Positions 24,908-32,793 of a stretch of 64,000 nt of DNA are shown in pieces. Position numbers and translations under genes: made by a program. Positions within the stretch are counted from its first letter, which is position 1. The number at the start of each line of letters is the position of its first letter. Below the pieces are notes generated by a model. The model saw only the letters and a list, made by a program, of their open reading frames with translations. It ran no database searches and was not told where the DNA came from. The stretch is from NCBI RefSeq assembly GCF_019801215.1, contig NZ_JAHVJO010000002.1, positions 620,001 to 684,000 on the forward strand, in the 5' to 3' direction. Origin of the DNA: Fictibacillus nanhaiensis (GTDB taxonomy: Bacteria > Bacillota > Bacilli > Bacillales > Fictibacillaceae).

Positions 24908-25067
24908 ATCGCTCGTAAATCTCACACATCGCTCGTAAATTTCTTGTATCGCTCGTAATCCTCTCGCATCGCTCGTAAACCTCTTGCATCGCTCGTAAAC
25001 CTCTCGCATCGCTCGTAAACCTCTCGCATCGCTCGTAAACCTCAAACATCGCTCGTAAACATACCGT
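24908..25067 (+). repeat. Tandem array of eight 20-bp units (ATCGCTCGTAAA)
   Basis: Eight units begin at 24908, 24928, 24948, 24968, 24988, 25008, 25028 and 25048, a period of exactly 20 bp. Each has the 12-base core ATCGCTCGTAAA (one copy AAT at the end) and an 8-base variable part, often CCTCTCGC. It lies between the convergent DUF3889 and upp genes. There are no unique spacers, so it is not CRISPR. The rest of this 358-base gap holds only the two flanking terminators. Confidence 0.9.
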
Positions 25068-25105
25068 TCAACCCTTATTCCCACAACAAAAGGGCACAAT
25101 CCACA

Positions 25106-25156
25106 AAAAAACTGACTCATCCTAAGGTTTGCCAACCCTCGGTCAAGTCAGTTTGT
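25106..25156 (-). terminator. Terminator of upp
   Basis: On the minus strand AAACTGACTTGACC pairs with GGATGAGTCAGTTT and is followed by a T run, about 10 bases after the upp stop. Confidence 0.75.
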
Positions 25157-25165
25157 ATAATTCTT

Positions 25166-25795
25166 TTATTTTGTACCAAATAAACGGTCACCAGCATCGC
25201 CCAAGCCTGGAACGATATATCCATGGTCGTTAAGTTTTTCATCAAGTGCAGCAAGGAAAATATCAACGTCTGGATGTTCCTCTTGTATCACTTGAACGCC
25301 TTCTGGAGCTGCTACTAAACACATAAGCTTAATGTTTTTCGCGCCGCGGTTTTTAATGGACGTGATCGCTGCAGATGCAGATCCGCCTGTTGCGAGCATA
25401 GGATCAATCACGATAAAGTCGCGTTCTTCTACATCAGATGGCAGCTTCACATAATATTCAATCGGTGTTAACGTTTCAGGATCACGGTATAGACCAACAT
25501 GTCCTACTTTTGCCGCTGGAATAAGTTTTAGAATACCATCTACCATTCCAAGACCTGCGCGAAGGATAGGTACCAGCCCTAATTTCTTACCAGCGATTGT
25601 TTTCATTGTTGCTTCTGCAACTGGCGTTTTAACGATTACTTCCTGAAGCGGAAGGTCACGCGTAATTTCAAATGCCATAAGTCCCGCTACTTCATCTACA
25701 AGCTCGCGAAATTCTTTTGTACCCGTACGTTCATCTCGGATGTATGTTAATTTATGCTGAATTAACGGATGATCAAGGACGTATACTTTGCTCAT
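25166..25795 (-). CDS. upp: Uracil phosphoribosyltransferase
   Basis: A 209-residue salvage enzyme making UMP from uracil and PRPP. The PRPP-binding motif [21 protein letters not shown] is near residue 131, and the uracil site [17 protein letters not shown] is at the C terminus. The ATG at 25795 follows AGGAGAGG; the frame extending to 25921 lacks a ribosome site. The position beside atp is the same as in B. subtilis. Confidence 0.97.
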   Translation of the reverse strand: MSKVYVLDHPLIQHKLTYIRDERTGTKEFRELVDEVAGLMAFEITRDLPLQEVIVKTPVAEATMKTIAGKKLGLVPILRAGLGMVDGILKLIPAAKVGHVGLYRDPETLTPIEYYVKLPSDVEERDFIVIDPMLATGGSASAAITSIKNRGAKNIKLMCLVAAPEGVQVIQEEHPDVDIFLAALDEKLNDHGYIVPGLGDAGDRLFGTK

Positions 25796-25983
25796 GTTAA
25801 AGCACCTCTCCTTTATGTAACTTTTATTGTCGTTTCGAAAAAGCATCTCTAGCATTGTACAGAAAAACATCATCCACTTCAAGGGAAAGTAAACATTGTT
25901 CGGATTGAAGCAGCACTCCAAATTTTACATATCCTAATCCCTCTACTACTATTCCCTCTTTTGAGACGAGAAACCATAAAAAA

Positions 25984-26007
25984 GAAGGTGGAGAATTCTC
26001 CACCTTC
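25984..26007. terminator. Perfect palindromic terminator between the cupredoxin gene and upp
   Basis: GAAGGTGGAGAA is followed directly by its exact complement TTCTCCACCTTC. A-rich and T-rich flanks on either side (TTTTTT on the minus strand) fit termination of the copper-lipoprotein operon. Confidence 0.7.
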
Positions 26008-26077
26008 GACTTTTATATTGTCCATGAGGCGAAATCGAACAAAGCTAGCTTCTTATCTGAATGGATACGTATCCCTA

Positions 26078-26584
26078 TTATTCTGCCTCAATCGCTACAT
26101 TATGCTGTGCCACATCTTGGTTTGTCCACGTGATCGTCGTACCTGGTGCGACTACAACTTCTTTTTCGCTATATTCATAATCAGCTATATCAAGTGCAAT
26201 AGATCCCGATTTTTCTGCATCAGCCTGAACGGTTACTTTCATTTTCATGACTGGGTGAGGATCACAATGAATCATGTACACTCCTTCGTCCGGGAAAGTA
26301 TATGTCACTTTTTCACCTTTTTTCAATAACGGTGAAGCCATGTTACCTGTAACCTCTTCTCCCTTTTCAGCCATCGGTGGTTGCTGCTCATCCATCTCTT
26401 CTTTCTTTTCTTCCTCTTTTGAGGCATTATCTTCAGTCGATTGTTCTGGTGCTTTTTTCTCTTCCATACTTTGCATTTCATTTGCAGGTTTTTCTGTTTC
26501 ATTGGAACTGCAACCTGTTATGAGAGAAGCGACCGCCACTAGAGCAATTAATGCTTGCCATGGCCCAATCTTGAATAGGCTCAT
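26078..26584 (-). CDS. Lipoprotein with a blue-copper (cupredoxin) domain in permuted order
   Basis: 168 residues. A signal peptide ends at the lipobox LITGC (Cys25), followed by a Glu/Lys-rich linker (about 26-75). The domain then shows, in this order, the usual C-terminal half of a plastocyanin-like domain (SPLLKKGEKVTYTF, then YMIHCDPHPVMKMKV with ligands Cys107, His110, Met113 or 115). The usual N-terminal half follows (ALDIADYEYSEKEVVVAPGT, TWTNQDVAQHNVAIE with His161), and the protein ends. All four type I ligands are present but in circularly permuted order. Probably a membrane-anchored electron-transfer or copper-handling protein. It is 26 bases downstream of the sortase gene. Confidence 0.82.
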   Translation of the reverse strand: MSLFKIGPWQALIALVAVASLITGCSSNETEKPANEMQSMEEKKAPEQSTEDNASKEEEKKEEMDEQQPPMAEKGEEVTGNMASPLLKKGEKVTYTFPDEGVYMIHCDPHPVMKMKVTVQADAEKSGSIALDIADYEYSEKEVVVAPGTTITWTNQDVAQHNVAIEAE

Positions 26585-26610
26585 CTTTTTTCCCCCTTAC
26601 CTTGCGTCTA

Positions 26611-27255
26611 TTAAGACTTTTTCAATTCTGTAAACACAACGAGCCGTTCTTCATGTGTTCCTTCATCTCGATTAAAATCTCCCGTGCACGTGATCAAGTT
26701 CAGCTTGCTCGTATACGAATAATCGAAAATTTTATTGACAGGTGCGTTTTTTCTGTCGTAAGATTCTTTCCCTGTTACTTCAAATGTTAAGGATTTCCCG
26801 TCTTTGTCTTTTACGATGATCTCATCGCCTTGTTCTAGTTCATCGAGTTTATAAAAAATAGCTGGGCCTGTTTTGCTGTCAACATGCCCCGCCATTACGG
26901 CATTGCCTGGTGATCCTGGCTGTGAGCCATCTCCAAACCATCCAACCGTATCAAATGATTTAGGAACGCCCATCTGTCCGTTCTCTAATGTACCTACTTT
27001 TTCAATGGTTGTTTTAACATCTAACGCCGGAATTTCGATGGAATAAGGTACGATTCCATCCCTATCTTCTTTCAGCTTCAAGCCTTTTGGAGGAGTAAGC
27101 TCGGTTGAAGAAGAAGCGATCTGTTCCTTCTGTTCTTGTTTTTCAGCCGGTTCACTAACATTTGGCTTTTTCGTGCTTTCCTGACCATTTTCTTGTGTAT
27201 GGGAACAACCGCCTATTAAAATAGCGATCATTAGCATTCCTAGTAAATAGCGCAT
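26611..27255 (-). CDS. Class F-like sortase with lipobox
   Basis: 214 residues from the ATG at 27255, preceded by AAAGGACG. An N-terminal signal ends at ILIGGC (Cys17), so this sortase is probably lipid-anchored rather than held by a transmembrane helix. A variable linker (18-60) precedes the catalytic domain, with His124 (AGHVDSK), Cys190 (LITCTG) and Arg204 (EERLVV). It lies directly downstream of a gene whose product ends in an MPKTG sorting signal, its likely substrate. Class F is inferred from size and motifs. Confidence 0.88.
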   Translation of the reverse strand: MRYLLGMLMIAILIGGCSHTQENGQESTKKPNVSEPAEKQEQKEQIASSSTELTPPKGLKLKEDRDGIVPYSIEIPALDVKTTIEKVGTLENGQMGVPKSFDTVGWFGDGSQPGSPGNAVMAGHVDSKTGPAIFYKLDELEQGDEIIVKDKDGKSLTFEVTGKESYDRKNAPVNKIFDYSYTSKLNLITCTGDFNRDEGTHEERLVVFTELKKS

Positions 27256-27328
27256 TGTGATACGTCCTTTCCATCTGTCTTTAGATAGAAAAGATGGAGG
27301 ACTATAATCGTCCTCCAGTCTTTTACTC

Positions 27329-28693
27329 TTATTCATTGTTGGTTGCTTTTTTACGAACGATCATCGCTGCTGTTACTGAAGCTAAGATCAATCCGAACAA
27401 GCTCCAAAGAATGGCATCGTTATTCGTTTGACTCATTCCACCCATACCTGTTTTAGGCATCTCAGATGGTTTTTCACCAGCAAATTTCTCAGGGAACTGA
27501 TCAACGATCGCACCAGACATAGCTTGACCTACTCCAAACATGTGACCATATGCTTCAGAAATGCTCTTGTACGCTGTAGGATAATCTTTTCCTGTGTAGC
27601 TGTTAAACGCCATCAATAATTGGTCAACGTGAACTTTCAAGCCTTCTTCTAGTTCAGCTGCTTTTAAACGGCCTTCTGTTGCAGCATCAAGGAATGCCGC
27701 TTGTTGTACACGGTATTCATCTAACTCAGCCACCGCTTGCTTCTTACCTTCTTCGTTCTTTTCTGCTGTTGCTGTTACATAATCTACGAAGTAACCAATG
27801 TGGCTGCTCCAGATTTCTTTAAACTTAGCCGCTCCTTCAGCACCATAAACAGATTCTACTGCTGCTGTGATATCATCTGTATTTTCGCCAAGCTCTTTAG
27901 CTGCTGCTTCAAAATCTTTAGCGCCATCAATTCCTTTTTGCATCGTTAAAGCCGCTAATGCCGCATGTGCAGAGAATACGCTGTTCAGATCAGAACGTAA
28001 ATCTGCTGCAGGTGTATCTACTGATTTGTTTTCGAATTTTTCAGGGAACTGATCGGTGATCGCCCATGATAATCCTTTGCTTGTACCAAACATATGGTGC
28101 ATGGATTCTGAAATGCTGTCATATGCCTTGTCGTAGTCACCTGTTCTGTAGCTTTCAAAAGCCCAGATCAATTGGTCAACGTGAACTTTTAAGCCTTCTT
28201 CAAGATCTTTTGCTTTTAATCTGCCTTCTGTTGCTTTATCAAGCAAATCTGCTTGTTTCACACGGTATCCATCTAGTTCAGCAAGTGCTTGTTTTCTTCC
28301 TTCTTCATTGTTCTCAGCTGTTGCTGTTACATAATCTACGAAATAACCGATATGGCTGCTCCAGATTTCTTTAAACTGAGCTCCCGCTTCTTCTCCATAA
28401 ACAGAGGCAACGGCTGCAGATAATTTTTCTGTGTTTTGATTCAACTGTCCTGCAGCTGCTTCAAAATCTTCTTTTCCGTCAATTCCTTTTTGCATCGCTA
28501 CAACCGCTAAAAATGCATGTTCCGAAAGAATAGCATCAAGTGAAGCACGAAGATCGATAGCCGGATTGGACACTTCAGCAGACATGTGAGCGTTTCCGTG
28601 ACTGCCATGATCATCTGCACTTACAACGCTAAACGTTGGAATTAATAAAGAAAAACTTAATGGTACAGCAAGAAATGCTTGTTTCATTTTCAT
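27329..28693 (-). CDS. Sortase-anchored surface protein with duplicated four-His helical domain
   Basis: 454 residues. Signal peptide (about 1-26), His-rich short segment (DDHGSHGNAH), two repeats of about 175 residues (48-220 and 231-404), the sorting motif MPKTG (412-416), a membrane helix (about 427-446) and a RKK tail. Each repeat looks all-helical and keeps four histidines at identical spacing: 59, 114, 171, 200 and 243, 298, 355, 384 (offset 184 throughout). This suggests a four-helix bundle with one His per helix, perhaps binding metal or haem (inference). Homologues are sometimes labelled copper amine oxidase, which the sequence does not support. Confidence 0.85.
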   Translation of the reverse strand: MKMKQAFLAVPLSFSLLIPTFSVVSADDHGSHGNAHMSAEVSNPAIDLRASLDAILSEHAFLAVVAMQKGIDGKEDFEAAAGQLNQNTEKLSAAVASVYGEEAGAQFKEIWSSHIGYFVDYVTATAENNEEGRKQALAELDGYRVKQADLLDKATEGRLKAKDLEEGLKVHVDQLIWAFESYRTGDYDKAYDSISESMHHMFGTSKGLSWAITDQFPEKFENKSVDTPAADLRSDLNSVFSAHAALAALTMQKGIDGAKDFEAAAKELGENTDDITAAVESVYGAEGAAKFKEIWSSHIGYFVDYVTATAEKNEEGKKQAVAELDEYRVQQAAFLDAATEGRLKAAELEEGLKVHVDQLLMAFNSYTGKDYPTAYKSISEAYGHMFGVGQAMSGAIVDQFPEKFAGEKPSEMPKTGMGGMSQTNNDAILWSLFGLILASVTAAMIVRKKATNNE

Positions 28694-28947
28694 AAGTGAA
28701 TCTCTCCCTTTTGTTTTGGTTTTCGTTATTTACATCAAGCTAACGGAGAGAGTTTTTATTTGGATCACTTTTTTTAAAAAAAGTTTTTGTTTTTTATGAA
28801 AAACATAAATAGCACGGCTCACGTTTGTTGCGATATCCATTAATTACAAGTGATTCAACCCTATGTATTGGGCGATTCGTCACGAATCCTTATAAACATG
28901 AAATTATTAAGTCGTTTAAAGATATTGATAAAGAGAGGATGTAAAAA

Positions 28948-30048
28948 GTGAATAGGAAAAATACATCTAAAGAGTACTTTAATGAAATTCACTTTTTAAG
29001 AGCATTTGCCTGTATAGGCGTACTATTAGTCCATGTTTCAGCCACTTATTATACGCAGGCAGGAGAAGTATTTAACTGGTTTACGTATTTTTTTAATCAA
29101 ATTGGCCGGTTTGGAACTCCTACATTTGCTGTCATAAGCGGATTTCTGCTTTTTAACCAAGTGAATAAAAAAGGATTTGTGCTTAAGCAGTTTGTCACAT
29201 CTCGGACAACGAAAATCATTATGCCTTTTGTTATATGGAGTATATTTTATCAATTTATTACAATCTATATATTAGGAGGAACGCTGCCAACTGATCCAAA
29301 AGTTCTTCTATATAATTTCACGATGGGAGAATCTTTTTACCACTTATACTTTATGGCAATCGTTGTACAATTTTATTTATTGTTTCCGTTGCTTCAACTT
29401 ATTAAATCGGGGTTAGGCTGGTGGATTGGTTTATTCGTGTCTGCAGCTCTAAGTCTTTATTTCTCAAATTTGCAGGATATAACCTTTGCATCGGGAATCT
29501 TTGAACAAGTCCTGTTAGATAAAGTTTTTGTGTTACATTGGATTTTTTATTTTATTTTCGGAGGTTTCCTCGCTTACTACTGGAATCCGATCTCACAGTG
29601 GACAAAAAGACATTCGATTCTTCTTGCGATAAGTGTTCTTTTCATTTATATCGGGGCTTATATGGAATATAAAACAATAGGATCTGTCTCTTCTAGAAGA
29701 GAAACGAACCTATTTAATATACCAGCGTTAAGTTTTGCCACAATCGGCTTATATTATTATTTAACGAAGGTTCAGTGGATTAAGACGTCACTTCAGTCTA
29801 TCGGAAAATTATCAATGGGTATTTATTTAATTCATCCATTCACGCTTATCTTATTTACAAAAACACTTCCCGCAGAAGTTTGGCAGACGAAAATGATGCC
29901 CATTATGTTTTTTGCTGTACTATTTGCAACTATATTTTTTGTGAAAATCATACAGCAGCTTCCAAAGCATCAGTATATTATCCCTGTTCCTACAAAGAAA
30001 AAGTCAGCTCCTCATTCTTCCGTACAAAGAAAACCAGTTTCTGCTTAG
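28948..30048 (+). CDS. Acyltransferase-3 family membrane protein
   Basis: A 366-residue integral membrane acyltransferase (about ten helices). The N-terminal family motif FLRAFACIGVLLVHVSATYY carries the conserved His near residue 29; KLSMGIYLIHPF is the late-helix motif. Such proteins O-acetylate surface polymers or sugars. Start is GTG after AGAGAGGATG. It has its own terminator overlapping its stop. It is more AT-rich than its neighbours and belongs to the block inserted between upp and glyA. Confidence 0.88.
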   Translation: MNRKNTSKEYFNEIHFLRAFACIGVLLVHVSATYYTQAGEVFNWFTYFFNQIGRFGTPTFAVISGFLLFNQVNKKGFVLKQFVTSRTTKIIMPFVIWSIFYQFITIYILGGTLPTDPKVLLYNFTMGESFYHLYFMAIVVQFYLLFPLLQLIKSGLGWWIGLFVSAALSLYFSNLQDITFASGIFEQVLLDKVFVLHWIFYFIFGGFLAYYWNPISQWTKRHSILLAISVLFIYIGAYMEYKTIGSVSSRRETNLFNIPALSFATIGLYYYLTKVQWIKTSLQSIGKLSMGIYLIHPFTLILFTKTLPAEVWQTKMMPIMFFAVLFATIFFVKIIQQLPKHQYIIPVPTKKKSAPHSSVQRKPVSA

Positions 30049-30060
30049 AAACTGGTTTTT
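30031..30060. terminator. Bidirectional terminator between the acyltransferase gene and glyA
   Basis: A perfect 12-bp stem AAACCAGTTTCT / AGAAACTGGTTT with loop GCTT and T runs on both strands. The acyltransferase stop codon starts in the loop. Confidence 0.85.
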
Positions 30061-30075
30061 CAGTACATACATATT

Positions 30076-31311
30076 CTATTCGTACAACTTATATTTCCCT
30101 GCTAGCTTTTCAACGCGCGCTTCTGCATCTTTCAACGTTGTTTCGTCTTCAATGTTCTTCAATACAGACGCCATGATTGCAGCGATCTCATCCATGTCTT
30201 CCTCAACAAATCCGCGTGAAGTAACGGCTGCTGTGCCGATTCGGATGCCGCTCGTGACAAACGGGCTTTCTTTTTCAAACGGAATCGTGTTTTTGTTTAC
30301 GGTGATTCCGAGATCATCCAATACTTTTTCAGCCACTTTCCCTGTTAGTGCAAGCTCGCTCACATTAATCAGGATCAAGTGGTTGTCTGTGCCGTCAGAA
30401 ACGAGTGTCAGCCCTTCTTTTTTCAATGATTCTGCCAAACGCTTTGCATTCTTTACGATTTGCTCGGCATACGTTTTGAACTCATCCGTTAAAACTTCAC
30501 CAAACGCTACTGCTTTGGCTGCGATTACGTGCATCAACGGACCACCTTGAATACCTGGAAAGATGGATTTATCTATTTTTTTCGCATATTCTTCTTTACA
30601 TAAAATCATTCCGCCGCGCGGACCGCGAAGGGTTTTGTGTGTAGTGGTCGTGACAAAATCCGCATAGGGTACTGGATTTTGGTGAAGGCCAGCCGCAACT
30701 AAACCTGCGATGTGGGCCATATCCACCATAAGGTAAGCTTCCACTTCGTCCGCGATCTCACGGAACTTTGCGAAATCGATGGCACGCGGATACGCACTAG
30801 CACCTGCTACGATTAGCTTTGGACGATGTTCAAGCGCTTTTTGACGAACATCTTCATAGTCGATTACGTTCTTTTCTTTATCCACACCGTATTCAACAAA
30901 GTTATATTGAACACCGGAAAAGTTAACAGCACTTCCGTGGGTTAAGTGGCCGCCATGTGTAAGGTTCATCCCCAGTACTGTGTCACCTGGTTCAAGAATC
31001 GTGAAATAGACAGCCATGTTCGCTTGTGCACCAGAATGCGGCTGAACGTTAGCATGATCGGCTCCGAAAATTTTCTTTGCCCGGTCTCTAGCTAGATTTT
31101 CAACAACATCCACATGTTCACAGCCGCCATAATAGCGTCTTGATGGATAGCCTTCAGCATATTTATTGGTTAAAACCGAGCCTTGTGCTTCCATAACGGC
31201 TTGGCTTACAAAGTTTTCAGAAGCAATCAATTCTATTTTGGTACGCTGGCGGTTCAATTCATCCATGATGGATTGGTAGACTTCCTGATCAGCTGCTTTC
31301 AAATGATTCAT
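30076..31311 (-). CDS. glyA: Serine hydroxymethyltransferase
   Basis: A 411-residue PLP enzyme interconverting serine and glycine and charging tetrahydrofolate. The lysine motif [19 protein letters not shown] contains the PLP lysine, preceded by [29 protein letters not shown] is also diagnostic. Standard length. In B. subtilis it lies next to upp; here about 4 kb of accessory genes intervene. Confidence 0.98.
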   Translation of the reverse strand: MNHLKAADQEVYQSIMDELNRQRTKIELIASENFVSQAVMEAQGSVLTNKYAEGYPSRRYYGGCEHVDVVENLARDRAKKIFGADHANVQPHSGAQANMAVYFTILEPGDTVLGMNLTHGGHLTHGSAVNFSGVQYNFVEYGVDKEKNVIDYEDVRQKALEHRPKLIVAGASAYPRAIDFAKFREIADEVEAYLMVDMAHIAGLVAAGLHQNPVPYADFVTTTTHKTLRGPRGGMILCKEEYAKKIDKSIFPGIQGGPLMHVIAAKAVAFGEVLTDEFKTYAEQIVKNAKRLAESLKKEGLTLVSDGTDNHLILINVSELALTGKVAEKVLDDLGITVNKNTIPFEKESPFVTSGIRIGTAAVTSRGFVEEDMDEIAAIMASVLKNIEDETTLKDAEARVEKLAGKYKLYE

Positions 31312-31510
31312 TTGCGCTTCCCCCTTACCTTATGTAAAAAACTATTTTGATTGTAACATACCCTTCTATCTTACACATTTATGCGTTGACTTGTAAGTGG
31401 TAATGATGAATCTTTCACAAAGATGCGAAAATTCATTTTATTTGATAGGGATGAACATGGTATGATGATACATAATAGAGATAGAAGATGTAAAAGGGGT
31501 GTCACACAAC

Positions 31511-31960
31511 ATGATAAAAAAATGGTTTGGAGCAAGTCTTCTTGTGTTTGTACTAGCCTTGGCTGGCTGCAGTGAGGAAAAAGCAAAGCCCGAAGAAAAG
31601 CCAAAGGCAGAAGAAGCTGAAAAGGGAAGCAACTCAAACAACATAGCTGAAGAACAAGCGAGAGTCATAAAAAACATGGAGAAAAATGCTGTTGAGTTAG
31701 ATCCAAAGGCTTTGGAAGAAGACCCGAAGGCTTATGAACAAAAAATCATTAAAGCAACAGGTACCGTCGATTCTGATGTGGAAAAAGGAATGGGCGGAAG
31801 TTTTGAACTTAAAGTAGGAGAAACAAACTTTAAAGTGATGAACTTTACGTTGAATACCGATGTAAATACAGGCGATCAAATTACGGTTTACGGAAATGTG
31901 AAGAACGGTAAAGACACAAAATCAGGTCTGTCTTTGATCAATGCCACTTATATTGACTAG
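31511..31960 (+). CDS. Lipoprotein with OB-fold-like domain
   Basis: 149 residues from the ATG at 31511, 12 bases after AAGGGG. Lipobox LALAGCSEE, then a Lys/Glu-rich linker (about 20-45). The C-terminal part, with EQKIIKATGTVDSDVEKG and GDQITVYGNVKNG, has the spacing of a tRNA_anti-like OB-fold found in extracellular proteins. The ligand is unknown. Divergent from glyA. Confidence 0.78.
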   Translation: MIKKWFGASLLVFVLALAGCSEEKAKPEEKPKAEEAEKGSNSNNIAEEQARVIKNMEKNAVELDPKALEEDPKAYEQKIIKATGTVDSDVEKGMGGSFELKVGETNFKVMNFTLNTDVNTGDQITVYGNVKNGKDTKSGLSLINATYID

Positions 31961-31985
31961 AAAAAGAGCGGGGTTATTCTTAACA

Positions 31986-32007
31986 GGTTCTCTTTTGGAG
32001 TACAAAA
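31986..32007 (+). repeat. Left arm of a 22-bp perfect inverted repeat
   Basis: This 22-bp sequence (core CTCTTTTGGAGTACAAAA) recurs in inverted orientation at 32765-32786. Weaker similarity extends on both sides: an A/G-rich flank outside and a GAATTAGCATAT-type block inside. The arms flank the hypothetical gene at 32074-32508. Confidence 0.8.
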
Positions 32008-32048
32008 AGTCGAAAAGTATAGTGAATCACATATGAATTAGCATATTA

Positions 32049-32075
32049 AAAAGCACTGTAAATCGCAGTGCTTTT
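32049..32075. terminator. Hairpin terminator at the end of the hypothetical membrane protein gene
   Basis: Stem AAAAGCACTG / CAGTGCTTTT with a 7-base loop. A/T runs on both sides let it serve this gene and possibly the upstream lipoprotein gene. Confidence 0.75.
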
Positions 32076-32508
32076 AACGTGTTTTCTGTTCTTTATGCTT
32101 TAGGTCCGTTAATACGCTTTTTGTAGAAACGCCACTTTGGGAGATGTTGTTCTTGTTTTTCACCCAATAGTGATAAGTCACTTCTGGTTCATTTTCAAAT
32201 ACAACACCGATATAATACGGATTTAAATGTTTAAAACCTTCTTCACGATGTGGAACCGTAGATATAGTCCATCTTTCTTTCGGATAATGCTCTACTAAGT
32301 AAGGTGTTAATAGGTTCACTTTCTTTTTAATCTGTGTGTCTATCCACAGAGGGCGAACTATAAAAAGTACGCAAAATGATAACAACGTAATTGCTACAAG
32401 GCTCAATCCAGCTTTGCGGTATTTGCCTTTTAAAAAGAATGAAGTGATTATAATTATTGTGATGAAACCGCCAACAGTCATTATCTCTATAATTTCAGTC
32501 GGATGCAT
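32074..32508 (-). CDS. Hypothetical membrane protein
   Basis: 144 residues, not recognised. Two N-terminal hydrophobic helices (about 10-26 and 33-52) precede a polar domain of about 90 residues containing YPKERWTISTVPHREEGF. The topology suggests a membrane-anchored extracytoplasmic domain. The stop codon lies in a terminator hairpin (32049-32075). The gene sits between the arms of an inverted repeat, which hints at acquisition as a unit. Confidence 0.65.
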   Translation of the reverse strand: MHPTEIIEIMTVGGFITIIIITSFFLKGKYRKAGLSLVAITLLSFCVLFIVRPLWIDTQIKKKVNLLTPYLVEHYPKERWTISTVPHREEGFKHLNPYYIGVVFENEPEVTYHYWVKNKNNISQSGVSTKSVLTDLKHKEQKTR

Positions 32509-32793
32509 TATTTCTCCCCCCTTACATCATATTCAAGAGCACCTCAATGTAATCCTTTTTGCGACGATAAGCAAAAATTAGCAAACGAATTATCAGCGAA
32601 TTCGCAAAACGCAACGTGACAGAAATTGTTGTCATCTTGCTAAAACGTATGCGAATTGTGGTGCTAATTCGAGTAAAAAAACTCAATAAACGTTGATATA
32701 ACAATAAAAACAAGCCAACTAATTCATATGCTAATTAGCTGGCTATTTGCATTGCTTTTTTCTGTTTTGTACTCCAAAAGAGAACCCGTTAGG
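32509..32793. other. Intergenic region with right arm of the inverted repeat
   Basis: Contains the inverted copy of the 22-bp repeat at 32765-32786 and, inside it, an AATTAGCATATGAATT block matching the left side (32030-32046). The middle part (32560-32690) is rich in GCGAATT-like words without a clear period. No gene is supported. Confidence 0.6.

Noticed and set aside
24908-25067. CRISPR array
   Set aside because: Units are 20 bp with no unique spacers and no cas genes nearby; the same reasoning applies to the 21-bp arrays.
24887-25135. 82-codon minus-strand frame with a regular repeat peptide (VYERCxRFTSDARGLRA)
   Set aside because: It is translation of the 20-bp tandem array and a terminator; no ribosome site. 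The periodicity is a DNA feature, not a protein one.
26078-26584. Truncated or frameshifted cupredoxin
   Set aside because: Searched by eye for a missing N-terminal half upstream and a missing C-terminal half downstream; none is present. All four ligands are within one intact frame with a signal peptide, so permutation fits better than truncation.
32560-32690. Another 20-21 bp array rich in GCGAATT and TTAGC words
   Set aside because: Spacing between the words is irregular (for example 15 and about 35 bases), so no period is supported.
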